Shown: positions 1 to 6,615, counted from the stretch's first letter. The stretch is DNA of 8,959 nucleotides from Brooklawnia sp049651565 (GCF_049651565.1 NZ_JBASCI010000023.1:1-8959); one strand, 5' to 3'. Numbers and translations: made by a program. The notes: generated from the letters alone by a model not told the origin.

Positions 1-2
1 CG

Positions 3-317
3 CTCGCGGTGACCAGCGGCGTCAGCGCGTTGGCCTTCCACTTCGGCGGGGACGCCCTGGCCGGGCTGCACCACGAACTGTCGCTGGGCGCAGCCTGGTG
101 GACGATCGACCCGTTCGGGCTGGCCGCCCAACCGGTGCTGGTGGCGGGCCTGGCAGCCGTGGCCACCGGGCTGCAGATCGTCGCGGCGCGACTCGGCCGG
201 CTCAGCCGCGGGCTGGGCCTGGGTGCGGTGGCGTTGGGGTCCTTGCTGTCGCTGGCGGTCGTCCTCGGTTACCCGGCGAACCTGGCGTTGGCGTTGCTGG
301 CGGCGGTACTCACCTGA
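3..317 (+). CDS. C-terminal fragment of a predicted membrane protein, family not recognised
   Basis: The reading frame is open from the left edge of the window, so the true start lies outside it; the GTG at 9 is only an internal candidate. The visible ~104 residues end at a TGA at 315-317. Counting from the GTG at 9, residues about 42-60 and 70-100 are rich in Ala, Leu, Val and Gly and look like membrane-spanning segments, separated by a short Arg-containing loop (ARLGRLSRG) that could face the cytoplasm under the positive-inside rule. The part before them (residues 10-36) contains a His pair and a Trp pair (HHELSLGAAWWTIDPFG). I see no catalytic motif and do not recognise a family. The gene converges with malQ, with 17 bases between the stops and no clear terminator hairpin there. 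The coding call rests on this frame, its hydrophobic pattern and its lack of overlap with malQ. Confidence 0.6.
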   Translation, partial: LAVTSGVSALAFHFGGDALAGLHHELSLGAAWWTIDPFGLAAQPVLVAGLAAVATGLQIVAARLGRLSRGLGLGAVALGSLLSLAVVLGYPANLALALLAAVLT

Positions 318-334
318 CGCCGGCTCCGGTGCGG

Positions 335-1834
335 TCAGGAGTCGCTCCGCTGGGTCAGGTAGGCCAGCCGGGCCATCCGTTTGACCAGTGCCGGGGTGAA
401 GGCGTCCGCGTGCATCCGCCAGCTCCAGTTGCCCGAGTTGGTCGACGGGGTGTTGATCCGGCCCTCAGCGCCCAGCCCGAGGTAATCGGGCATCGGGACG
501 ATGCAGGTGTCGGCGATCGAGGTGAGGGCGGCGATGATGAAGTCCCAGTGCACCTGGTCGGGTGGGGTCCACCAGCTGTTCAGGTAGGTTCTCGCCCGTT
601 CGCGATCGGCCGCCGACAGCGTGACCCACCACTGTTGCAGCGGCGGGTTGTCGTGGGTGCCGGTGTAGACGACGGTGTCGCGGACGAAGTTGTGTGGCCA
701 GTAGTCCGAGTGCTCACGGCCATCGAAGGCGAACTGGATGACCTGCATGCCGGGCAGGTTCGCGGTCTCGCGCAACACCCGGACCGCGTCGGTCAGGAAG
801 CCCAGGTCTTCGGCCACCATCGGCAACCGGCCGAGGGCGGCGCTGATCCGGTCGAAGAAGTCGAGGCCGGGCCCGGGACGCCAGAGCCCGTCGCGGGCGT
901 CCGGGTCGCCGTAGGGCACCGCGTAGTACGACTCCAGTCCGCGGAAGTGGTCGAGGCGCAGCGTGTCGAACAGCTCGAACTGGCGGCTCAACCGCCGGAT
1001 CCACCAGGCGAAGCCGGTGGCCTTGTGGGCCGGCCAGTCGTAGAGCGGGTTACCCCACAGCTGGCCGCCGGGGGAGAAGCCGTCCGGTGGCACCCCGGCG
1101 AGCTCGCGCGGACGCAGGTCGTCGTCCAGGTCGAACAGCTCCGGGTTGGCCCAGGCGTCGGCCGAGTCCATCGCCACGTAGATCGGCAGGTCACCCAGCA
1201 CCTGGACGCCGGCGTCCCTCATGAACGCGCGCAGCCGCTGCCACTGCCGGTGGAACTGCCACTGCAGCCACCGCTGGTACTCGAACTCGGCGGCGTCCAG
1301 GTCGCGGACGCGACCCAGCGCCTGCGGCTCGCGGTGGCGCAGTTCGTCCGGCCACTGCGTCCACTCCCGCAGCTCCTGGCCGGACTTGATGGTCATGAAC
1401 AGCGCGTACCCTTCCAGCCAGTCGGCCTGGTCGACCACGAACCGCTGGTAGTCGGGCTCGTCGTCCAGCCGGCCCAGCCGCGAGTGGGCCAGCCGCAGCG
1501 CCCGGTCGCGGGCGGTGGACACCGCTCCGTAGTCGACCCGGGTCGGGTCGTCACCCCAGTGCAGTTCCAGCAGTTCGCCCTTGGCCAGCAACCCTTGGTC
1601 GACCAGGTCGTCCAGGTCGATGAAGTTCGGGTTGCCGGCGAAGGTGGAGAAGCTCTGGTAGGGGGAGTCGCCGTAGCCGGTCGGCCCGATCGGCAGCATC
1701 TGCCAGATGCTCTGACCCGCCTCGGCCAGTTGGGCGACGAAGCGCTCGGCGTCCCGGGACAGGCAGCCGATGCCCCAGTCGCCCGGCAATGAGAAGACCG
1801 GCAACAGGACGCCGGCTCGACGACCGCGTGACAT
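335..1834 (-). CDS. malQ: 4-alpha-glucanotransferase (amylomaltase), GH77
   Basis: This cytoplasmic enzyme transfers 4-alpha-glucan segments between malto-oligosaccharides, usually releasing glucose, in maltodextrin or glycogen turnover. The 499-residue protein matches the compact Thermus/plant-type enzymes rather than the longer (~700 residue) MalQ known from mycobacteria. It begins with the family signature GVLLPVFSLPGDWGIG (residues 8-23), followed by QMLPIGPTGYGDSPYQ (45-60). The three GH77 carboxylates are visible: nucleophile Asp295 in TLRLDHFRG, acid/base Glu342 in MVAEDLG, and Asp395 in YTGTHDN. The ATG at 1834 is chosen because the conserved N-terminus starts a few residues later and no ATG, GTG or TTG lies in frame between it and the pta stop; a CTG at 1870 is in frame. 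It follows pta by 79 bases with no clear terminator, so it may be co-transcribed. An AGGG lies 5 bases before the ATG; the much stronger AGGAGG is 41 bases upstream. Confidence 0.95.
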   Translation of the reverse strand: MSRGRRAGVLLPVFSLPGDWGIGCLSRDAERFVAQLAEAGQSIWQMLPIGPTGYGDSPYQSFSTFAGNPNFIDLDDLVDQGLLAKGELLELHWGDDPTRVDYGAVSTARDRALRLAHSRLGRLDDEPDYQRFVVDQADWLEGYALFMTIKSGQELREWTQWPDELRHREPQALGRVRDLDAAEFEYQRWLQWQFHRQWQRLRAFMRDAGVQVLGDLPIYVAMDSADAWANPELFDLDDDLRPRELAGVPPDGFSPGGQLWGNPLYDWPAHKATGFAWWIRRLSRQFELFDTLRLDHFRGLESYYAVPYGDPDARDGLWRPGPGLDFFDRISAALGRLPMVAEDLGFLTDAVRVLRETANLPGMQVIQFAFDGREHSDYWPHNFVRDTVVYTGTHDNPPLQQWWVTLSAADRERARTYLNSWWTPPDQVHWDFIIAALTSIADTCIVPMPDYLGLGAEGRINTPSTNSGNWSWRMHADAFTPALVKRMARLAYLTQRSDS

Positions 1835-1835
1835 C

Positions 1836-1868
1836 TCAACCCTGGCTGCTGGCGGTGCGGGTGCCCAC
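1836..1868 (-). CDS. Possible 10-codon leader ORF upstream of malQ
   Basis: A GTG at 1868-1866 opens a reading frame encoding MGTRTASSQG and ends at a TGA at 1838-1836, one base before the malQ ATG. It is preceded by AGGAGG with 7 bases of spacing, the best Shine-Dalgarno match in the intergenic regions of this window. The arrangement would let ribosomes ending the leader restart at malQ (translational coupling). The peptide has no run of one amino acid that would suggest classical attenuation. Alternatives are that AGGAGG serves an in-frame CTG at 1870 (5-base spacing), which would extend MalQ by 12 residues, or that the match is chance. That it is translated is an inference from signal placement only. 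Confidence 0.3.
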   Translation of the reverse strand: MGTRTASSQG

Positions 1869-1875
1869 AGTTCGA

Positions 1876-1881
1876 CCTCCT
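1876..1881 (-). promoter_or_regulatory. Strong Shine-Dalgarno site AGGAGG, displaced from the malQ ATG
   Basis: The minus strand reads AGGAGG here, a full match to the anti-Shine-Dalgarno core. It is 41 bases from the malQ ATG at 1834, too far to serve that codon directly. It is 7 bases from a GTG (1868) that opens a 10-codon ORF, and 5 bases from a CTG (1870) in frame with malQ. Its placement raises the question of which codon starts translation. Confidence 0.5.
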
Positions 1882-1913
1882 GACGCGAGTAGCACGCAGC
1901 TGCCGGGTTCGGC

Positions 1914-3974
1914 TCAGATGCCGGCCTGGGCCTGGATCGCGGTGATTGCCACCGTGTTGACGATGTCAGCCACCAGGGCTCCGCGGGACAGGTCGTTGAC
2001 CGGCTTGTTCAGGCCCTGCAGCACCGGGCCGACGGCGATCGCGCCGGCGGTCCGCTGCACCGCCTTGTAGGTGTTGTTGCCGGTGTTCAGGTCGGGGAAG
2101 ATGAAGACCGTGGCCCGGCCCGCCACCTCGGAGCCGGGCATCTTCGACTTGCCGACCGCCGGGTCCATGGCGGCGTCGAACTGGATCGGACCGTCGACCG
2201 CGAAGTCGGGGTTGGTCTGCTTGACCAGTTCGGTGGCGGCGTTGACAGCGTCGACGTCCTCACCGAACCCGGAGACGCCGGTGGAGTACGACAGCATGGC
2301 GACCCGCGGCTCGATGTCGAACGCCTTGGCGGTGGCCGCCGAGCTGATCGCGATGTCGGCGAGCTGCTCGGGGGTCGGGTTCGGGTTGACCGCGCAGTCG
2401 GCGAAGACCAGCACCTCGTCGGGCATGCACATCAGGAACGCACCCGAGACCACCTTCACGCCGGGCCGGGTTCGGATGAACTCAAGCGCAGGCCGGATGG
2501 TGTTCGCGGTGGTGTGGGTGGCGCCGGAGACCATGCCATCGGCCAGCCCGAGGTAGACCATCATGGTGCCGAAGTAGGACGGGTCGGTCATCTTCTCGCG
2601 GGCCTGCTCGATGGTGACGCCCTTCTTGGCGCGCAGTTCGGCGTACTGGGCGGCGAACTGCTCGACCAGGGCGGGGTCGTGCATCGACTGGATGCGGGCG
2701 CCGGTGATGTCGAAGCCGAGGGTGGCGGCGTCCGCCTTGACCTTGGCCTCCTCGCCGAGCAGCACCAGATCGGCCACACCACGCCGCAGCAGGATGGAGG
2801 TCGCCTCAAGGATGCGCCGGTCCTCCGACTCGGGCAGCACGATGGTCTTCTTGTCGGCGCGGGCCTTCTGCATGATCTGGTACTCGAACATCCGCGGGGT
2901 CCGCAGCTGGGTGCGAGCCATGTCGAGCGCAGCCACCATGGCGTCCTCGTCGACCCGTTCCTGGAACGTCCGCAGGCCCACCGAGTACTTGCGGTGCGAG
3001 CTGAGCATGGTGCCGCGCAGGTCGTGCAGCTTGGACGCCGTGGCGAAGGTGCCACTGCTGACCGTGCCGATCGGCAGCGAGATCTCCAGGCCGTCCAGCA
3101 GCTTGCTGATCGACTCGGGGATCTCGTAGCCACCGACCAGGAAGATGGCGGCCAGGTCGGGGAAGGTATCGGAGCTGTGCGCCAGCAGCAGACCGGGCAG
3201 CAGGTCGCTGCGGTCGGAGGCCACGATCATCGTGCACTCCGGCTCCAGCCGGTTCAGCACGTTGGGCAGGGTCATGCCGGCCACCACGGTGCTCAGCGAT
3301 TCCCGGTCGAGCATGGATTCCTGACCGCGCCACAGCGTGGCGCCGAGCTTCTCGAACTGCTCGCGAACACTCGGCGCGGCCAGCACCGGGCTCTCCGGCA
3401 GTGCCGCGCTGACACCGTGGCCCAGCGCGGCCAGCCGCTCGGCGACCTGGTCGACGTCCTCGGCGTCCACCCGGTTGGCGACCACGCCGATCACCCGGTC
3501 GTGCTCCTCCTCGAAGCTGCGGATGGCGTGCTCGGCGGACGCGACCACCTCGTCGGGGGTGCGGTCGCGACCGCTGACCACCAGCAGCACCGGGGCGTTC
3601 AGGTTAGCTGCGATGCGCGCGTTGAACTCCAGTTCGGTGGGCGAGGCAAGGTCATCGTAATCGCTGCCGATCACCACGAGCGCGTCGAAGCGGTCCTGCA
3701 GGGCGCCGTACTGCTCGATGATCTGGGTAAGCGCCTGCTCGGGGTCGACGACCGCGTCGGCGGTGATCAGCCCGACGGCCTCGTCGTAGGTCTGATCGAT
3801 GTCGGTGTGGGTCAGCAGGGCGACGGCGACCTCGTCATGGTCGTCACTGACCATGGGGCGGAAGATCCCGACCGACTTGACTTGGCGGCTGAGCGCCTCG
3901 ATGAGGCCGAGGGCGATGACGGACTTGCCCACCCGGCCTTCCGGCGCGGCGATGTAAACACTCTTGTTGGTCAC
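1914..3974 (-). CDS. pta: Phosphate acetyltransferase, long three-domain form
   Basis: Pta catalyses acetyl-CoA + phosphate <=> acetyl phosphate + CoA, normally paired with acetate kinase for acetate overflow or assimilation. The 686-residue protein has the long-form architecture. Residues ~1-210 are a dethiobiotin-synthetase-like P-loop domain with the loop PEGRVGKS at 11-18. Residues ~218-325 are a DRTGG-type regulatory domain (VASDRSD at 251-257, IFLVGGYEIPES at 277-288). Residues ~365-682 are the catalytic domain, with KTIVLPESEDRRILEA, GLADGMVSGATHTTANTIRP, FADCAVNPNPTPEQ, SYSTGVSGFGEDV and FPDLNTGNNTYK. The GTG at 3974 is chosen because the conserved NKSVYIAAPEG opening follows immediately. 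No Shine-Dalgarno site precedes it; a TATCTT lies exactly 7 bases upstream, suggesting leaderless expression. No ackA is adjacent: malQ follows instead. The upstream gene ends 64 bases away. Confidence 0.97.
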   Translation of the reverse strand: MTNKSVYIAAPEGRVGKSVIALGLIEALSRQVKSVGIFRPMVSDDHDEVAVALLTHTDIDQTYDEAVGLITADAVVDPEQALTQIIEQYGALQDRFDALVVIGSDYDDLASPTELEFNARIAANLNAPVLLVVSGRDRTPDEVVASAEHAIRSFEEEHDRVIGVVANRVDAEDVDQVAERLAALGHGVSAALPESPVLAAPSVREQFEKLGATLWRGQESMLDRESLSTVVAGMTLPNVLNRLEPECTMIVASDRSDLLPGLLLAHSSDTFPDLAAIFLVGGYEIPESISKLLDGLEISLPIGTVSSGTFATASKLHDLRGTMLSSHRKYSVGLRTFQERVDEDAMVAALDMARTQLRTPRMFEYQIMQKARADKKTIVLPESEDRRILEATSILLRRGVADLVLLGEEAKVKADAATLGFDITGARIQSMHDPALVEQFAAQYAELRAKKGVTIEQAREKMTDPSYFGTMMVYLGLADGMVSGATHTTANTIRPALEFIRTRPGVKVVSGAFLMCMPDEVLVFADCAVNPNPTPEQLADIAISSAATAKAFDIEPRVAMLSYSTGVSGFGEDVDAVNAATELVKQTNPDFAVDGPIQFDAAMDPAVGKSKMPGSEVAGRATVFIFPDLNTGNNTYKAVQRTAGAIAVGPVLQGLNKPVNDLSRGALVADIVNTVAITAIQAQAGI

Positions 3975-3981
3975 ACGACGT

Positions 3982-3987
3982 AAGATA
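3982..3987 (-). promoter_or_regulatory. Candidate -10 element for leaderless pta transcript
   Basis: The minus strand reads TATCTT, then 7 bases (ACGTCGT), then the pta GTG at 3974. TANNNT at this distance would place transcription initiation on the first base of the start codon, the arrangement described for leaderless actinobacterial genes. No good -35 hexamer is visible, and there is no purine-rich ribosome-binding site in the short gap. Start-site mapping would be needed to confirm it. Confidence 0.5.
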
Positions 3988-4015
3988 CGGCGTCCGGGCC
4001 GGCTGCGCCCTGTCG

Positions 4016-4034
4016 GGGGCGGATTACCCTCCCC
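4016..4034 (-). terminator. G/C hairpin between the 848-residue gene and pta, possible weak terminator
   Basis: On the minus strand GGGGAGG, loop GTAAT, CCGCCCC pair as a seven-position stem with one A/G mismatch. It starts 5 bases after the upstream gene's TGA (4041-4039). No T-run follows, so it is not a canonical intrinsic terminator; in G+C-rich actinobacteria such hairpins may still terminate or protect a 3' end. A second, overlapping hairpin at 4006-4021 would be mutually exclusive with it. Confidence 0.25.
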
Positions 4035-4038
4035 GGCC

Positions 4039-6585
4039 TCAGCAGATGACGACCTGCTGGGTGGCGATGTCGGAGTAGAGCACCATCGAGTCGAACTGCG
4101 CCACGTGCAGCACGTCGACCAGGTCGTGCAGTTCGGACACCAGCTCGGTCAGCCGGTTTGGCTGTTCGACCAGCAGCTCCGGGTTGAAGGTCACGTCCGG
4201 GGCGTGGTCGAAGATGGCCAGATAGAAGATGCCCGACTCGACCAGGTCCTGGAAGAAGTGGCTGCCATGGCTCAGTTCGGGGATGAACCCGCCTTCGGGA
4301 TAGGTGAACTCGGCCATCGCCGCGGCGTTGCTGATCTCGCTGAAGTGCACCGGGATGCCCAGCGACGGGGTGGTGGTGCCCCAGCGGCCGGGCGCCATCA
4401 CCATGAACGACCGGTCCGCCAGCGCCTTGTTCAGCACCCCGACGCCGCGGGCCACCGCGTAGCGGTCCTGCTGGCCCATCGCCAGGTAGGCGTCCGGGCG
4501 CACCACCACGACATACTCCAGCGGCAGCCGGACGTTGCCGCCCATGAAGTTGCCGTGCGCATGCAGCAGGGTCCGGGCCGGGTCGGTGGTGGTGGGCATC
4601 GCGATGGCCTCGCCCAGCCCGCGGGTCTGCAGCGGGCGGCACTGCACCAGGTTGATCCGCGGTTCGCCCCGTTCGTTGATGTTCACGGTGTACTCGATGT
4701 CGACCGGGTGGTCGTAGGCGGTGCTGAGAGCGTGCAGCATGTCGCGCATCAGGGACGCGAAGTTGGTGCGGTTGATCAGGCCGGCGAAGTCGACCACCTT
4801 GGGAGTCTGGGTGATCCGCCGGTTGGCCTCGCGGAGTCGGCGCAGCGTCTGGGTGTCGGTGGACAGGAACAGGTCCCAGTCGGCCTTGATGTCGAGCTCG
4901 CGCACGTCGGCCAGCGGCTTGGTCTGCTGGGAGTTGGTGCCGAGCTCCAGCACGTCGACGTAGCGCTGGGTGTGCCGGGCCGGGTCGTCGTCGGCCACCT
5001 TGCGGGTGGGGTCATCGAGGGTGATCAGCTTGGCGTAGTCGGTGATGGTCCGTTCGACCGCCCGGGTGCCCAGGCCCAGCACCAGCCGAAGCATGCCGGC
5101 GTCCGGGTCGATCCCGGGATCCCAGACGTAGAGGTTGTGCGAGTTGCCGACGCCGGCGGCGTGCGGGAAGAACAGACCGCCGTGGTGGTCGCCGCTGACC
5201 CGCTGCACCAGGATCGCCATCTGCTCGTCCGACTGGTCCAGTCCGCGCGTGCGCCGGTACTCCAGCGCGTCGGTGCTCATCACCGACGCGTAGACCCGGC
5301 GTACGGCGTCCTCGAGGGCGTGCAGCCGCTGTTCGGGGCTGCCCTGATTGGTGCAGAAGATCGACTCGTACTTGCCGGCGAACGCGTTGCCGAAGTTGTC
5401 CTCCAGCAGTGAGCTGGACCGGACGATGATCGGCGACTGGCCGAAGTACTCCAACATGCTCAGGAACTGCTCGCGCACCGCGGGCGGGAAGCGTCCGGTG
5501 GCGAGCTTGCGGTTCAGCGAGGCGCCGGCGGTGAAGTAGCTGTCGGGGGTCTTCTGCTCGGCCCACAGCTTCCACCAGCCGTTGGCGATGATGAAGGTGT
5601 AGAACAGGTCGCTGCCCAGGAAGTAGGAGTCGTGCTGCTCCATGTGGATGTTGAACCGGTTCTCTAGATCGTGCTCGAGAATCGCCCGGGCGACCAGCAT
5701 GCCGACCGACTTGCCGCCGATGTAGCCGGTGCCGATCTCGCGGGTGGCCAGGGTGAGCAGGTCGGCCAGCGTCAGGTACTTGCGGCACAGCTCCACCACC
5801 CGACCCTCGCGGCCGATGAACATGTCGATCAGTTCGTTGGCGGCCGCCCGTTGCGCCTTGCCGTCGAGGCTGTCCAGGGCGTCCCAGCCGCGTTGCACCA
5901 CCCGGTCCCAGTGGTCGGGCGGGTCGACCCGCAGCGACGCGGACGCGAACAGCCGGGCGGTCGCCTCGGAGCTGGTGATCGGGTCGGCGTCGGAGCCGCT
6001 GAGCAGGTGCGGGAAGAACATCGTCGGTGAATGGCGTAGCCACACCTTCAATGGGTGGACGTAGGTCTGGCCGCCGATCAGGTAGACGTCGAGCAGCAGC
6101 TGGGTGGTGTCGCGGACCATCGCCAGGGTGGCGAAGGTGTGCTCGCGCCGGATCAGCCCGAAGTAGGCGACGGTGTCGAGTTCGAACAGGTACGGGCAGG
6201 TGACCCGGAAGAAGTTGCCCACGGCCAGGTCGGAACGCCAGGTGTAGAGCAGCGAGGTCAGCGAGTCGAAGACGTAGAAGGTGCCGAAGCCATTGTCGGT
6301 GAGCATCTTGTGGACCGCGGAGGCGAAGTGCTCGAAGCCCAGCCACGCGTCCAGGTGCTGCACCTCGACCCCGGTCAGGTCCTCGATGAGCGGGTCGTGC
6401 TGGCCGAACCGGACGTAGATCAACCGGCGCCCCTCGGCACGGGCGGTGTCCACGAACGGCTGCACCAGCTTGCGGTACTGGCTGAGGGTGTCGACCTGCC
6501 AGACCACGTTGTCGCCCAACCGAAGCCCGTCGAAGATCCGGTCGAGCCCGGACACCCCGGTGCTGGCCCGGTTGTAGCTAACCAT
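4039..6585 (-). CDS. KaiC-like / PEP-synthase-type ATP-grasp fusion protein, function unknown
   Basis: The protein has 848 residues and three recognisable regions. Residues ~1-190 resemble a KaiC/RadA-type RecA fold: STGVSGLDRIFDGLRLGD matches the KaiC entry motif and FYVFDSLTSLLY (103-114) the Walker B strand, but the Walker A loop is replaced by QVDTLSQYRK, so ATP binding there is doubtful. Residues ~285-655 match the PPDK/PEP-synthase nucleotide-binding domain: GYIGGKSVGM (Lys292), PIIVRSSSLLEDNFGNAFAG (Arg389), MAILVQRVSGDHHGGLFF, VLGLGTRAVE, IEYTVN (Glu631) and VQCRPLQ (Gln648, Arg650). Residues ~660-848 hold APGRWGTTTPSLGIPV (731-746) and LSHGSHFF (771-778). The swivel-domain phosphohistidine signature (GG..SHAA) and the PEP/pyruvate barrel are absent, so it cannot be an ordinary PEP synthase or PPDK. 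ATG 6585 is preceded by TAGACT 7 bases upstream and no ribosome-binding site. The gene lies 30 bases after serA. Standalone ATP-dependent phosphotransfer or a sensory role are both open. Confidence 0.85.
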   Translation of the reverse strand: MVSYNRASTGVSGLDRIFDGLRLGDNVVWQVDTLSQYRKLVQPFVDTARAEGRRLIYVRFGQHDPLIEDLTGVEVQHLDAWLGFEHFASAVHKMLTDNGFGTFYVFDSLTSLLYTWRSDLAVGNFFRVTCPYLFELDTVAYFGLIRREHTFATLAMVRDTTQLLLDVYLIGGQTYVHPLKVWLRHSPTMFFPHLLSGSDADPITSSEATARLFASASLRVDPPDHWDRVVQRGWDALDSLDGKAQRAAANELIDMFIGREGRVVELCRKYLTLADLLTLATREIGTGYIGGKSVGMLVARAILEHDLENRFNIHMEQHDSYFLGSDLFYTFIIANGWWKLWAEQKTPDSYFTAGASLNRKLATGRFPPAVREQFLSMLEYFGQSPIIVRSSSLLEDNFGNAFAGKYESIFCTNQGSPEQRLHALEDAVRRVYASVMSTDALEYRRTRGLDQSDEQMAILVQRVSGDHHGGLFFPHAAGVGNSHNLYVWDPGIDPDAGMLRLVLGLGTRAVERTITDYAKLITLDDPTRKVADDDPARHTQRYVDVLELGTNSQQTKPLADVRELDIKADWDLFLSTDTQTLRRLREANRRITQTPKVVDFAGLINRTNFASLMRDMLHALSTAYDHPVDIEYTVNINERGEPRINLVQCRPLQTRGLGEAIAMPTTTDPARTLLHAHGNFMGGNVRLPLEYVVVVRPDAYLAMGQQDRYAVARGVGVLNKALADRSFMVMAPGRWGTTTPSLGIPVHFSEISNAAAMAEFTYPEGGFIPELSHGSHFFQDLVESGIFYLAIFDHAPDVTFNPELLVEQPNRLTELVSELHDLVDVLHVAQFDSMVLYSDIATQQVVIC

Positions 6586-6592
6586 GGGGCGC

Positions 6593-6598
6593 AGTCTA
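6593..6598 (-). promoter_or_regulatory. Candidate -10 element for leaderless 848-residue gene transcript
   Basis: The minus strand reads TAGACT, then 7 bases (GCGCCCC), then ATG at 6585. This is the same TANNNT-plus-7 geometry as at pta. The 7-base gap is C-rich and cannot pair with the anti-Shine-Dalgarno sequence. The -35 region falls at and upstream of a GGCCGGCCGGCC palindrome and shows no consensus hexamer. Confidence 0.45.
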
Positions 6599-6600
6599 GG

Positions 6601-6612
6601 GGCCGGCCGGCC
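6601..6612. repeat. Perfect palindrome GGCCGGCCGGCC in the serA / 848-residue gene gap
   Basis: This 12-base self-complementary sequence fills most of the 30 bases between the serA stop (6618-6616) and the next start (6585). It lies in the spacer just upstream of the candidate TAGACT element. It could be a regulator site or form a small hairpin at the serA 3' end, but short GGCC repeats also arise easily in such G+C-rich DNA. Confidence 0.3.
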
Positions 6613-6615
6613 GAC

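Noticed and set aside
318..334. Shared terminator between the + strand fragment and malQ
   Set aside because: Only weak four-base pairings are visible around this 17-base gap, with no T-run on either strand.
98..1792. 564-codon open frame on the + strand across malQ
   Set aside because: It is antisense to malQ, whose catalytic residues are all intact. Its translation is a Gly/Val/Arg/Pro-rich sequence with no family motifs, as expected for the mirror of a G+C-rich gene.
1898..1913. Terminator after pta
   Set aside because: GCCG-AACC-CGGC on the minus strand gives only a four-base stem and no T-run follows, so termination before malQ is not supported.
2514..3983. 489-codon + strand frame across pta
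   Set aside because: The frame is antisense to a full, motif-complete pta. Its composition (Gly, Asp, His, Val, Gln) is typical of complementary-strand artefacts.
3964..5412. 482-codon + strand frame across the 848-residue gene
   Set aside because: It lies opposite the ATP-grasp and C-terminal regions, which carry recognisable motifs. The antisense translation shows none.
5012..6346. 444-codon - strand frame overlapping the 848-residue gene in another frame
   Set aside because: The translation is dominated by Arg, Pro, Ala and Gly, with no domain motifs, whereas the other frame gives KaiC-like and PPDK-type motifs.
4039..6585. Calling the 848-residue protein a PEP synthase or pyruvate phosphate dikinase
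   Set aside because: Only the nucleotide-binding domain is present. The swivel His signature and the PEP/pyruvate barrel are not found.
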